A DNA stretch of 64,000 nt from Lichenicoccus sp964247695 (lineage in GTDB: Bacteria > Pseudomonadota > Alphaproteobacteria > Acetobacterales > Acetobacteraceae). The DNA is taken from positions 24,247-88,246 of the forward strand of contig CAXTVI010000017.1 of NCBI GenBank assembly GCA_964247695.1, in the 5' to 3' direction. Below the pieces are notes generated by a model. That model saw only the letters and a program-made list of their open reading frames with translations. It ran no database searches and had not been told where the DNA came from. Both the position numbers and the translations under genes were made by a program. Of the stretch, positions 28,799 to 36,506 are shown piece by piece; positions within the stretch are counted from its first letter, which is position 1, and each line of letters starts with the position of its first letter.

Positions 28799-29350
28799 AT
28801 GCGCTGCCCGTTCTGCGGCCACGAGGATACGCAGGTCAAGGATAGCCGTCCCAACGAGGATGGCGCCGCGATCAGGCGCCGGCGGTTCTGCGCCTCCTGC
28901 GGCCAGCGCTTCACCACGATCGAGCGCGTCCAGCTGCGCGAGCTGGTGGTGACCAAGGTCGATGGCCGGCGGGTGCCGTTCGAGCGCGACAAGCTCGCCC
29001 GCTCGATCCGCATCGCCATGCGCAAACGGCCGATCGACGACGAGCGCATCGAGCGGATCGTCAACGGGCTGGTGCGCCAGCTCGAGGCCTCCGGCGAGGT
29101 CGAGATCGCCAGCAAGCAGCTCGGCGAGCTGGTGATGGACACTTTGCGCGAGGTGGATGCCGTGGCGTACGTCCGGTTCGCCAGTGTCTACCGCGACTTC
29201 CGCGAGGCGCGCGACTTCGAGGCGATCCTGGGCTCGCTGCCGAGCCTGCCGATCGCCGGCGCCGATTCCGCCGGCGGCCGCTCTGCAGGTGGCCCCCCTG
29301 CAGGTACTCTGGCCAAGGAGGCTGGACCCGCCGGGGCAAAGGCGCGATGA
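28799..29350 (+). CDS. nrdR: Transcriptional repressor NrdR
   Basis: Zinc-ribbon/ATP-cone repressor of ribonucleotide reductase genes, 183 residues. The zinc ribbon is at the N-terminus with Cys3, Cys6, Cys31 and Cys34 (MRCPFCGHEDTQV and RFCASCGQRF). The ATP-cone domain follows (VTKVDGRRVPFERDKLARSI, then VDAVAYVRFASVYRDF). The C-terminal 35 residues are a Gly/Ala-rich tail not needed for the fold. It is the first gene of nrdR-nusB-thiL, 7 nt before nusB. In many alphaproteobacteria glyA and ribD/ribH flank this gene; here they are absent. Confidence 0.96.
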   Translation: MRCPFCGHEDTQVKDSRPNEDGAAIRRRRFCASCGQRFTTIERVQLRELVVTKVDGRRVPFERDKLARSIRIAMRKRPIDDERIERIVNGLVRQLEASGEVEIASKQLGELVMDTLREVDAVAYVRFASVYRDFREARDFEAILGSLPSLPIAGADSAGGRSAGGPPAGTLAKEAGPAGAKAR

Positions 29351-29357
29351 AGCGCGC

Positions 29358-29933
29358 ATGAGCGATCCCGAGACCTCCGAGCCGTCACCCGTCCGGGGGC
29401 GCACAGGGCCTGCGCGCCCGCCGAAGACGCGGCCGCGAACGGCGGCGCGGGTCGGGGCCGTGCAGGCCCTGTTCCAGAGCGAGCAGGGAGGCGAGAATCC
29501 CGAGTCTGTCATCGACCAGTTCGTGCGGCACCGGCTGGGCGAACTTCCCGGGACCGGCGGCTACGAGGAGGGTCGGGTGCCGGAGGCCGACGTGGCGCTG
29601 TTCGGACGCATCGTGCGCGCCGCGGTGCGCGAGCAAGACCGGCTCGACCTGCTGCTGGTCGAGGCGCTGCCGCCGGAATGGCCGCTCGGCCGGCTGGATC
29701 CGGTGCTGCGTGCCCTGCTGCGCGCGGCGGGTGCCGAATTCATCATGCGCGACGGGCCGCCAGGCCGGGTCGTGATCAACGAATATCTCGACGTCGCGCA
29801 CGGCTTCTTCTCGGGAGACGAGCCGCGCATGGCGAACGGCCTGCTGGACGTGATCGGGCGCCGGCTGCGGCCACAGGATTTCGAGGAGCGCGCGCCGGCG
29901 GCCAGTCCCGACGTGGCCGACCCGGCCGCCTGA
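29358..29933 (+). CDS. nusB: Transcription antitermination factor NusB
   Basis: All-helical RNA-binding factor that joins NusE (S10) at boxA in rRNA antitermination. 191 residues, longer than E. coli NusB because of an N-terminal basic Pro/Arg tail (RGRTGPARPPKTRPRT). The core is TAARVGAVQALFQSEQGG, WPLGRLDPVLRALLRAAGAE and VVINEYLDVAHGFFSGDEPR, followed by NGLLDVIGR. It lies 7 nt after nrdR and 14 nt before thiL, probably one transcript. Confidence 0.94.
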   Translation: MSDPETSEPSPVRGRTGPARPPKTRPRTAARVGAVQALFQSEQGGENPESVIDQFVRHRLGELPGTGGYEEGRVPEADVALFGRIVRAAVREQDRLDLLLVEALPPEWPLGRLDPVLRALLRAAGAEFIMRDGPPGRVVINEYLDVAHGFFSGDEPRMANGLLDVIGRRLRPQDFEERAPAASPDVADPAA

Positions 29934-29947
29934 CGTCGAGCCCCGTC

Positions 29948-30925
29948 ATGCCCGCGCCGGACCCGCCCGGCGAGTTCCGGTTCATCGAGCGGCATTTCCT
30001 GCCGCTGGCAGGTCCCGCCGCCCTGCGACTTTCGGACGACGCGGCAGTCTTCGCGCCGCCTTCCGGGCGTGAACTGGTGGTGTCGGCCGACGCCATGGTG
30101 CAGGGCGTGCATTTCCTGCCCGACGATCCGCCTGAGACCATCGGGCGCAAGCTGCTGCGGGTGAACCTGTCGGATCTTGCTGCGATGGGGGCGGTGCCGC
30201 TGGGCTACCTCCTGACCGTCACGCTGCCGCCTGGCATGACCGATGCCTGGTTTGCCGGGTTCTGCGCCGGGCTGGCCACCGACCAGGTGGAGTTCGGGCT
30301 GAGCCTGATGGGCGGCGATACCACCTCGACCTCCGGGCCGCTGGTGCTGTCGCTGACCATCCTGGGCCACGTGGCGCCCGGTGCCGCCCTGCGCCGCAAC
30401 GGCGCCACCCCCGGCGACGGGCTCTGGGTGAGCGGCAGCATCGGCGATGCTGCGCTCGGCCTCGTGGCTCTGCAGGGAGGCCTCGCCGATCCGACCGGCG
30501 CCCTTGGCGCGCGCTACCGGGTGCCGCAGCCTCGCCTGGCCTTCGGGCAGGCGCTGCACGGCATCGCCTCCGCGGCTATGGATGTCTCCGACGGGCTGGT
30601 GCAGGATTGCGGGCATCTCTGCCGGCAATCGGGCGTAGCGGCGGTGCTCGACGAGCCGCTGGTCCCGCTTTCCGCTGCGGCCCAGGCCGTGGTCCAGGCG
30701 GCCGGTGCGGCCTGGCGCGTCACCTGCCTGACCGGCGGCGACGACTACGAGCTGCTGCTGGCGGTACCGACCGATCGCGAGACCCGGCTGCTTGCGGCCG
30801 CCTCGGCGAGCGGGACCGCCATCACGCGGATCGGCCGCTTCGAAGCCGGCCCCGCACGGGTGCGGGTGCTGGATGCGGCCGGAGTGGAGCAACAGTTCGA
30901 CCGCGCCGGCTGGAGCCATTTCTGA
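29948..30925 (+). CDS. thiL: Thiamine-monophosphate kinase
   Basis: PurM/HypE-like ATP-dependent kinase that makes thiamine diphosphate from thiamine monophosphate. 325 residues. Motifs: FIERHFLPLAG at the N-terminus, SDDAAVFAPPSGRELVVSAD, VNLSDLAAMGAVP, LMGGDTTST, the Mg-binding AMDVSDGLVQDCGHLCRQ and CLTGGDDYELLLAVP. It follows nusB on the same strand, the common nusB-thiL pair in alphaproteobacteria. Confidence 0.96.
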   Translation: MPAPDPPGEFRFIERHFLPLAGPAALRLSDDAAVFAPPSGRELVVSADAMVQGVHFLPDDPPETIGRKLLRVNLSDLAAMGAVPLGYLLTVTLPPGMTDAWFAGFCAGLATDQVEFGLSLMGGDTTSTSGPLVLSLTILGHVAPGAALRRNGATPGDGLWVSGSIGDAALGLVALQGGLADPTGALGARYRVPQPRLAFGQALHGIASAAMDVSDGLVQDCGHLCRQSGVAAVLDEPLVPLSAAAQAVVQAAGAAWRVTCLTGGDDYELLLAVPTDRETRLLAAASASGTAITRIGRFEAGPARVRVLDAAGVEQQFDRAGWSHF

Positions 30926-30984
30926 GGCGTGTCCGCCTTGGCATGCCGGTTGCTGCCGCACCACACCGGGGGACAGGAGGCTGC

Positions 30985-31179
30985 ATGGACGATAAAACAA
31001 GGCGGCTCGCGATCGAATCTGCGGCTTGGCTGGGGGTCGTGATCGAGCCGTCGCTGCTCGAGGGCGTGGCGGCCAGCCTGGAACTGCTGCGCCAGCATGC
31101 CGCCCGGGTCATGGCATTCGAGCTGCCGCCCGACGAGGAGGCGGCGCCGGTGTTCGCGGCCGAGCCGCCCGCGTCGTGA
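30985..31179 (+). CDS. AtzG-like small subunit (DUF4089)
   Basis: 64-residue protein with a very good AGGAGG ribosome binding site 5 nt before the ATG. It is mostly two helices: RRLAIESAAWLGVVIEPS, then LLEGVAASLELLRQHAARVM, with an acidic tail. It matches the GatC-like AtzG family, which is known to form a complex with the amidase AtzE and to be needed for its stability. Its TGA overlaps the GTG of the amidase gene by two bases (GTGA), as expected of a stoichiometric pair. Assignment rests on size, helices and context. Confidence 0.8.
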   Translation: MDDKTRRLAIESAAWLGVVIEPSLLEGVAASLELLRQHAARVMAFELPPDEEAAPVFAAEPPAS

Positions 31180-32513
31180 CCGGCACGACCGAAGCCCGCA
31201 TCGCCGGAGTCCTCGATCGCATCGGCAGGCACGACGGCAGGCTGAACTGCTTCACGACGATCCTCTCCGGCGAGGCGATGGCGGCTGCGCGAGCGCAGGA
31301 CGTCCGGCTGGCGGCAGGCGAGACGAGCGGACCGCTGGCCGGCATGCCGTTCGCGGTGAAGAACCTGTTCGACGTGCAGGACGTGGTGACGCTGGCCGGG
31401 TCGCGCATCCTGGCGGGCGGACCGCCGGCGGCGCGGGACGCCTTCGCGGTGCAACGCCTGCGGCAGGCCGGCGCCATCCTGGTCGGCTGCCTGAACATGG
31501 ACGAGTTCGCCTACGGCTTCTCCACCGAGAACGCGCATTACGGCAGCACCCGCAATCCGCACGATCTCCGGAGACTCGCCGGCGGCTCGTCGGGTGGCTC
31601 CGCGGCGGCGGTGGCGGCGGGCCTGGTACCGCTATCGCTCGGATCTGACACCAACGGCTCGATCCGGGTGCCGGCCTCGCTGTGCGGCATATTCGGCCTC
31701 AAGCCGACCTACGGGAGATTGTCACGCAGCGGCGCCTGGCCGTTCGTCGGCAGCCTGGACCATATCGGTCCGTTCGCCCGCAACGTCCGCGACCTGGCGC
31801 TGGCATATGACTGCATGCAGGGTCCGGATCCCGGCGACCCGGTGCAGGTTGCGCGTCCCGTCGAGCTGGCCGCCACGGCCCTGGGGTCCGGCCTGTCCGG
31901 GTTGCGGGTCGCCCGGCTCGCCGGCTGGTTCGCCGGAGGCGGCGATCAGGCGGAGGCGGCGGTGCGTCACGTCGCGGATGCGCTTGGCGGCGCGAGCGAC
32001 CTCGTGCTGCCGGAGACCGACCGTGCCCGCTCGGCGGCATTCTGCATCACGGCGGCGGAGGGTGGCGCGCTGCATCTGCCGAGGCTGGCAACGCAGGCGC
32101 TGCAGTACGACCCGGCGACGCGCGAGCGCCTGCTGGCCGGCGCGTTGCTGCCGGCGGCCGTTGTGGTGCAGGCGCAGCGATTCCGTTCGTGGTATCGAAG
32201 GCAGGTGCTCGCCGCCTTCGACCGGTTCGATGTGCTGCTGGCGCCCGCGACGCCATGCCCGGCGCCGCGCTTCGACGATCCCACGATCATGCTCGGCGGC
32301 AGCGCAGTGCCGGCCCGGGCCAACCTGGGATTGTATGCGCAGCCGATCAGCTTCATCGGGTTGCCGGTGGTCGCGGTGCCGCTGCAGGCGCCGGGATTGC
32401 CGATCGGGGTGCAGATCATCACCCGGCCGTTCGCTGAGATCCTCGGGCTTCAGGTGGCGGCGGCCCTGGAGGCAGCCGGCGTCGTCGGCTGCCGGGAGCT
32501 GGCATATGGCTGA
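31176..32513 (+). CDS. AtzE-like amidase (1-carboxybiuret hydrolase family)
   Basis: 445-residue amidase-signature hydrolase. The catalytic triad is in place: Lys62 in FAVKNLFD, Ser138 in GGSSGGSAAAV and nucleophile Ser162 in SDTNGSIRVPAS. The family name AtzE comes from the Pseudomonas ADP triazine pathway, where AtzEG hydrolyses 1-carboxybiuret; chromosomal homologues in non-degraders are thought to act in general nitrogen metabolism. The start is the GTG overlapping the AtzG stop. It overlaps the next gene by 8 nt. GatA is excluded by the partner genes and the absence of gatB. Substrate in this organism is inferred. Confidence 0.85.
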   Translation: MTGTTEARIAGVLDRIGRHDGRLNCFTTILSGEAMAAARAQDVRLAAGETSGPLAGMPFAVKNLFDVQDVVTLAGSRILAGGPPAARDAFAVQRLRQAGAILVGCLNMDEFAYGFSTENAHYGSTRNPHDLRRLAGGSSGGSAAAVAAGLVPLSLGSDTNGSIRVPASLCGIFGLKPTYGRLSRSGAWPFVGSLDHIGPFARNVRDLALAYDCMQGPDPGDPVQVARPVELAATALGSGLSGLRVARLAGWFAGGGDQAEAAVRHVADALGGASDLVLPETDRARSAAFCITAAEGGALHLPRLATQALQYDPATRERLLAGALLPAAVVVQAQRFRSWYRRQVLAAFDRFDVLLAPATPCPAPRFDDPTIMLGGSAVPARANLGLYAQPISFIGLPVVAVPLQAPGLPIGVQIITRPFAEILGLQVAAALEAAGVVGCRELAYG

Positions 32514-32913
32514 GCCGCAGGTGAACGATCCGCGGGTACTGGCCGAGGTCGAGGCGGTGTTCGCGCGCTACGAGCAGGCCCTGATGAGCAACGATGTCGG
32601 GACGCTCGATGCGCTGTTCTGGCAGTCGCCGCATACCGTGCGCTATGGCGTCGGGGAGAACCTGTACGGGTTCGACGAGATCGCCGCCTTCCGCGGGGCA
32701 CGTCCCGGCGGATCGCCGCCTCGAATGGTGCTGCGCAGCGTCGTGACCTGCTTCGGCCATGACGTCGCCACCACGTCCATCGAGTTCCGCCGCATCGGGC
32801 CGGCCGGCGTGCTTGAGGGCGTGATCGGACGCCAGAGCCAGAGCTGGGTCCGGATGGCGGACGGGTGGCGGATCGTGGCCGCGCACGTCTCGCTTCTCGG
32901 CACGGGGGCCTGA
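32506..32913 (+). CDS. AtzH-like protein (DUF3225, SnoaL/NTF2 fold)
   Basis: 135-residue protein with an alpha+beta cone fold typical of SnoaL/NTF2-like families: VEAVFARYEQALMSNDVG, LDALFWQSPHTVRYGVG, then FDEIAAFRGARPG and QSQSWVRMADGWRIVAAHVS. It matches DUF3225, whose member AtzH is reported as a small enzyme acting next to AtzE/AtzF in biuret and allophanate-type chemistry. Overlap of 8 nt with the amidase gene marks the trio as one operon. No atzF or atzD is seen nearby. Confidence 0.75.
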   Translation: MAEPQVNDPRVLAEVEAVFARYEQALMSNDVGTLDALFWQSPHTVRYGVGENLYGFDEIAAFRGARPGGSPPRMVLRSVVTCFGHDVATTSIEFRRIGPAGVLEGVIGRQSQSWVRMADGWRIVAAHVSLLGTGA

Positions 32914-32955
32914 TCGCGCTCTCAGGCAAAGTATGAACTCGAGCCGCTACCCAAT

Positions 32956-32998
32956 TGTTGACAACAGCTATCACAACATAATCACGTGCTGTTATAGT
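32956..32998. promoter_or_regulatory. AT-rich palindromic region before the GH16 gene
   Basis: Locally AT-rich DNA in a GC-rich window. TGTTGACAACA (32956-32966) is a perfect 5-bp dyad around one base, and AACAGC (32963-32968) is repeated inverted as GCTGTT (32988-32993). TATAGT follows at 32993-32998. TTGACA lies inside the first dyad, but its spacing to TATAGT is too long for a simple sigma-70 promoter. It reads like an operator or binding site region for the GH16 gene (inference). Confidence 0.4.
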
Positions 32999-33062
32999 AA
33001 GGCCTGCTCATCTCCGGTGCTGCTCGAGCGGCAGGATCTGGGCCCCTTCGGCGTTGGAGCGG

Positions 33063-35048
33063 ATGGACGTGAGCCTGAACGAAGCCGATTTCACCCCTGT
33101 CTTCGACGACCAGTTCGGATCGGAGTCATCGTTGGATCCGGCCCTGTGGTCGAACCATTGGGGCTATGCCGATCAGTATTCCTTCGGCGGGGGCGCGCTC
33201 ACCATGACGGGCTACCAGTCGCAGGACTGGTCCGGCGTCGGGATGATGCAGACCGCGGCGGGCGTCCAGGCCGGCGAGGGCTACGGTCTCTACAGCTTCA
33301 CCGGTTACGGCAATCCCGGGCAAGGCGCCGGGGCGGCGGTGCTGATGTGGCGCGCCGACAACCAGTATCTCGACGCCGCAACGCCGGGCAAGGCAAGCGA
33401 GATCGACCTGTTCGAAAGCCTGAACGGCAGCCAGAGCGTGCTCTCGACGGTGCACTACTACGACACCGGCGCCTCGAACGATGACGGCTCGGTCTATCAC
33501 ACCATCGATGTCGATCCCGCGACCCTGCACACCTACTCGGTGGACTGGGAGCGCGGCAGCCTCACCTATTATGTCGACGGCCAGGAATACTACCAGGACA
33601 CCACCCACGCCCCCCTCGACGCGGCCGACGGCGGCAGCAACGAGGTGCTCGGAGCCGAGGTGCTCGGCGGCAGCTTCAACACCAACACCAGCACTGTGCA
33701 GCTGCATATCGTCAGCCTCAGCTACAGCGCACCCTCGAGTGCCGCCGCAGCCGCGATGCCGACGCTGACGCTGTCGCAGCCGGGCACCGTGCAGGAGCCG
33801 GCGCCCGGAGCCGGTGTCACCGTCACCGAGACCGTCACCGCGAGCAACCAGACCGGCACGGTCTATCTCGAGGTGCTGACCCAGACCGGCGCCACGGAAA
33901 CCGGCTTCCAGGCCCTTGCGCTCGCCAACGGGCAGGCCAGCGCCGCCGTGCATCTCGCCCATGCGGGCGACATCATCCGCGTCGTCGATGCGGAGGTGAC
34001 GGCGAATACTGCCGGTGTGGTGATCACCGACACGCCGGCCGGCGTGGTGACCCTCGGCGGCGGCGACCAGACCTATGCCGCCGCGGCTGGCGCCACCGTG
34101 CAGGCGGGTGCCGGGGACGACACCATCAGCGCCACCGCCGGCGACGTCACGGTGCGTGGCGGCGGGGGCGCCCTGACCTTCATCAACGGCGCGGCGGCGA
34201 GCGCGGTCGCCACGGGGGCCGGCTCGGCCACCTTGTTCGGAGGCGCCGGCGGCGGCAGTTTCACCGGCGGCAGCGCGGGCGACAATGTCCTCGTCTCGCA
34301 GGGCGCGTCTGGAAGCAACACCACGCTTACCGGCGGCGGGGCGGGTGACCGGATATTCGGATCCGCCTCCGGCCATGACCTGCTGGTGGCGGGCGCCGGG
34401 GCGGAAACCGTCGATGGCGGCGGCGGCGCCACGACGATCACGGGAGGTGTCGGTGGCAGCGTGCTGTTCAGCGGCGCCGGTGCAACGACGGTCGAGGGCA
34501 GCCTGTCGGGCGGCGACACGGTGGTCGGGGGCAGCGGCAGCCTGCAGTTCACCGGCCAGCACGGCGACGCGGTGTTCGGCGGCAGCGGCGCGCTCTCGGT
34601 CGCCGGCAGCACGACGGGCGCCGACTCGATCATCGGAGGCGCCGGCGTGCTCGCCGTCACCGGGCGTGGCGGCAACATGCTGGTGGCCGCCAGCGCCAGC
34701 AGCTCGACGATCGCGACCGGCAGCGGCGCCAGCCTGATCTTTGCGACCGCGGGCGCCAGCACGGTCACCGGCGGTGCCGGCTCGCTGCAGGTGGTGCTCG
34801 GCGCCGGCAGCGCGACCATCGACGAAGGGACGGGTGCTGCGACCTACCAGGTCGTCAAGGGGTCCGCGGATGGCGTCGACACGCTGAACGGCTTCCGGCC
34901 AGCCTCGGACAGCGTGAACCTGTATGGCTATGCCGCCGCGGACGTCTCGGTGAGCGTGGCCGGCGGCTCGACGCTGATCGCGCTCGGCGACGGCACCCGC
35001 ATCGAGCTGGTCGGCGTGACCAACCCGGGCGGCAGCATCCACTTCTGA
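33063..35048 (+). CDS. GH16 beta-glucanase with RTX-like C-terminal repeats
   Basis: 661-residue predicted secreted hydrolase. Residues about 10-225 are a GH16 domain with the active-site motif SEIDLFESLNG (Glu113 nucleophile, Asp115, Glu118 acid/base) and YSVDWERGSLTYYVDGQEYY, typical of laminarinase/lichenase-type enzymes. Residues about 240-330 look like a linking beta-sandwich. From about 340 to 620 are Gly-rich calcium-type repeats, mostly degenerate (GAGDDTISA, GGAGDRIFG, GVDTLNGF). The end DSVNLYGYAAADVSVSVAGG resembles a type I secretion target region. There is no N-terminal signal peptide, consistent with type I export. The ATG at 33063 has GGAG only 3 nt upstream; a TTG three codons earlier is possible. 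Beta-1,3- or beta-1,4-glucan specificity is not resolved. Confidence 0.87.
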   Translation: MDVSLNEADFTPVFDDQFGSESSLDPALWSNHWGYADQYSFGGGALTMTGYQSQDWSGVGMMQTAAGVQAGEGYGLYSFTGYGNPGQGAGAAVLMWRADNQYLDAATPGKASEIDLFESLNGSQSVLSTVHYYDTGASNDDGSVYHTIDVDPATLHTYSVDWERGSLTYYVDGQEYYQDTTHAPLDAADGGSNEVLGAEVLGGSFNTNTSTVQLHIVSLSYSAPSSAAAAAMPTLTLSQPGTVQEPAPGAGVTVTETVTASNQTGTVYLEVLTQTGATETGFQALALANGQASAAVHLAHAGDIIRVVDAEVTANTAGVVITDTPAGVVTLGGGDQTYAAAAGATVQAGAGDDTISATAGDVTVRGGGGALTFINGAAASAVATGAGSATLFGGAGGGSFTGGSAGDNVLVSQGASGSNTTLTGGGAGDRIFGSASGHDLLVAGAGAETVDGGGGATTITGGVGGSVLFSGAGATTVEGSLSGGDTVVGGSGSLQFTGQHGDAVFGGSGALSVAGSTTGADSIIGGAGVLAVTGRGGNMLVAASASSSTIATGSGASLIFATAGASTVTGGAGSLQVVLGAGSATIDEGTGAATYQVVKGSADGVDTLNGFRPASDSVNLYGYAAADVSVSVAGGSTLIALGDGTRIELVGVTNPGGSIHF

Positions 35049-35052
35049 ATAC

Positions 35053-35069
35053 CTGAGGCGCCCGCTCAG
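35053..35069. terminator. Small hairpin between convergent genes
   Basis: CTGAG (35053-35057) and CTCAG (35065-35069) with a GC-rich 7-nt loop lie in the gap between the GH16 stop and the DUF4337 stop. Possible bidirectional terminator; no T-run. Confidence 0.3.
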
Positions 35070-35641
35070 AACATGCCGTAGGACGGCGCCAGCCAGCCGA
35101 GCAGGGTGAGGAGTAGTCCAGCGGCGCCCAGCGCCAGCGATGCCGAGAACAGCATGCGCGAAGCGGTGATCACGGACACCGTGGCCAGCACGATGGCCAG
35201 TTCGAAGGCAGCGGCGGCGTTGTCATAGCTGTGCGTGCGCCGCAGGGCGAGGTCCCGCGCCGTCTCGAAGCCGTGCGCGCGAGCGGCGACCGCCTGCTTG
35301 CCATCGCCAGGATCATGTTCGTAATGGCCCTGCTCCTCGGCGAGCTGGTTCAGCACGGAGTGTCGCGCGGCGGCGCCCTGCGGCGTCTGCGGCTGATCCA
35401 GCGTCGCTCCGAGGGCCGCCAGATCATGCGCGAGCGCCTGGCGGATCGACTTGCCCTGATACTGCGTCCAGGCGTCGGCTGCGGCGATCGAGTTCTCGTT
35501 GACCCTGATCTCGGCGTGCTTGGCGCCCTGCTCACTGATCGCGAGGCAGGCCGCCAGGACCGCGATCAGCAGCGCCGCATGCTTGTTGCCATGTTCGGCG
35601 GCATGGCCGGCATGCTCGTGATGCTCAAGCTGCTGTTCCAT
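35066..35641 (-). CDS. DUF4337 membrane protein
   Basis: 191-residue inner-membrane protein of unknown function. It has a His/Glu-rich N-terminus (LEHHEHAGHAAEHGNKHA), a first membrane segment ALLIAVLAACLAIS, the DUF4337 signature NENSIAAADAWTQYQGKSIR, a charged middle segment and two C-terminal membrane segments (FELAIVLATVSVITASRMLF and ALGAAGLLLTLLGWLAPSYG). The ATG at 35641 is preceded by homologous sequence only from there on. It lies next to tRNA-Cys, and nothing in context hints at a role. Confidence 0.8.
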   Translation of the reverse strand: MEQQLEHHEHAGHAAEHGNKHAALLIAVLAACLAISEQGAKHAEIRVNENSIAAADAWTQYQGKSIRQALAHDLAALGATLDQPQTPQGAAARHSVLNQLAEEQGHYEHDPGDGKQAVAARAHGFETARDLALRRTHSYDNAAAAFELAIVLATVSVITASRMLFSASLALGAAGLLLTLLGWLAPSYGMF

Positions 35642-35700
35642 CCGACGGCCTCGACCACGTGTTGAAGGCAGGCGATGCACGCTGCCACATCGGCAGCACC

Positions 35701-35774
35701 TGGAGGTCCGGGCGGGAATCGAACCCACATACGCGGATTTGCAGTCCGCTGCATCACCACTCTGCCACCGGACC
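35701..35774 (-). tRNA. tRNA-Cys (GCA anticodon)
   Basis: Read on the minus strand the 74-nt sequence folds as a cloverleaf: acceptor GGTCCGG pairing with CCGGACC, anticodon loop CTGCAAA with anticodon GCA, T-loop GGTTCGATTCC, discriminator T and encoded CCA. U73 is the expected cysteine identity base. Confidence 0.95.
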
Positions 35775-36030
35775 TCGGGGCTGCCTGAAGCGAGGATCAC
35801 CGCCTGAAATCATCGGCTTGCGGCCCTGCGGGGCTCATAGCAGACCTGCCAGTGATGATCCAGCCTCCCCGAGGTTGGCCAAGTCTGTGTTCCAGCAATG
35901 TCCCGGGAGGGTGCTTTCCGCACCTCTCTGGCACCTGCGAAAATCGAGGACTACCTGTTCGGTCGCTGCACGCTGACGCGGTCTGAGATGACGTGTCGAT
36001 GGTTCCGGCTCAGGTCGGAGTGGGTCGGGC

Positions 36031-36357
36031 GTGCTGCATCATCGGGAGTATCGGCGCCAGCACATGCTGGCGCATCGCCGCAGCCGTCCGACCCAGACGG
36101 CCTGCTGCCAGCAGAACGGCCTGCACACCAAGACCTACCGCACCTGGAGCCGCAGGCGGGGGGCGGAGGGCGTGGTCGAACCGGTTTGCTTGCCTGGCGC
36201 CGGGCAGGACGTGCTGCCGCCGATAGCCGAACCGGCATCGTTCACCTGCAAACTCACGCAAGCGGGCGCGCGCCTCCTTTCCGTCCGGGCGACGCGACGT
36301 GCAGGCCACGTCTTGGGGTCGATGCCGAGCGACCGGCAATCCCGCCGCTGCGGATAG
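36031..36357 (+). pseudogene. Possible transposase accessory protein (IS66 TnpA-like) remnant
   Basis: A 108-codon frame from a GTG. Residues 5-40 read REYRRQHMLAHRRSRPTQTA then CCQQNGLHTKTYRTWSRR, close to the helix-turn-helix of IS66-type TnpA proteins (YWRxHVxAxxxSxLTQxAYCxxxGLxxxTFxxWxRR pattern). The second half keeps only a hint of the usual basic-hydrophobic strand (AEPASFTCKLTQAGARLL). A GTG-ATC-CCC follows 9 nt after the stop, where IS66 tnpB would begin MIP, but no TnpB or TnpC can be read. I treat it as a decayed IS fragment near a tRNA gene. Confidence 0.4.
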
Positions 36358-36399
36358 TCTTGCTCCGTGATCCCCTTCGCCGGTCTCCATCCCGTGCCG

Positions 36400-36424
36400 G
36401 GAACTCCGTTCCGGTTTGCGCGCT
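36400..36424 (+). promoter_or_regulatory. Candidate EcfG-type promoter for the cupin gene
   Basis: GGAAC at 36400-36404, 16 nt, then CGCT at 36421-36424, the same form as the nepR promoter candidate. It lies 82 nt before the cupin start. One mismatch to CGTT and a short motif, so a chance match is possible. Confidence 0.3.
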
Positions 36425-36506
36425 CCCCTCCGGCACGACGTGGTGATCGCGGTGCCCATGTCGGAGGGCGGCCCGCGGTGACCTGGCACGGATACGAGAG
36501 GACTTC

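Larger units (their letters stand above)
35775..36506. other. Gene-poor stretch between tRNA-Cys and the cupin gene
   Basis: About 730 nt without a clear functional gene. The only coding-like signal is a 108-codon plus-strand frame (36031-36357) that looks like a transposase accessory-protein remnant, listed separately, and a possible EcfG-type promoter at its end. The other open frames here lack any recognisable domain or ribosome binding site. Confidence 0.6.

Noticed and set aside
28640..29512. An upstream extension of the ferritin-like gene running opposite nrdR
   Set aside because: Homology-like sequence starts only near 28624-28639, and nrdR is well supported on the plus strand.
32957..32998. 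A sigma-70 promoter from TTGACA (32958) to TATAGT (32993)
   Set aside because: The spacer is 29 nt, far from 16-18; CATAAT at 32977 gives only 13 nt.
34070..34860. Repetitive DNA in the GH16 gene resembling a repeat array or CRISPR
   Set aside because: Repeats are short, degenerate and in frame, coding Gly-rich protein repeats; there are no equal spacers.
33126..35042. A 638-codon minus-strand frame opposite the GH16-RTX gene
   Set aside because: The plus strand has a complete GH16 site; the minus frame is Arg/Ala/Gly-rich low complexity.
35898..36446. A 182-codon frame after tRNA-Cys as a gene
   Set aside because: No domain or ribosome binding site; it overlaps the better transposase-like frame at 36031-36357.
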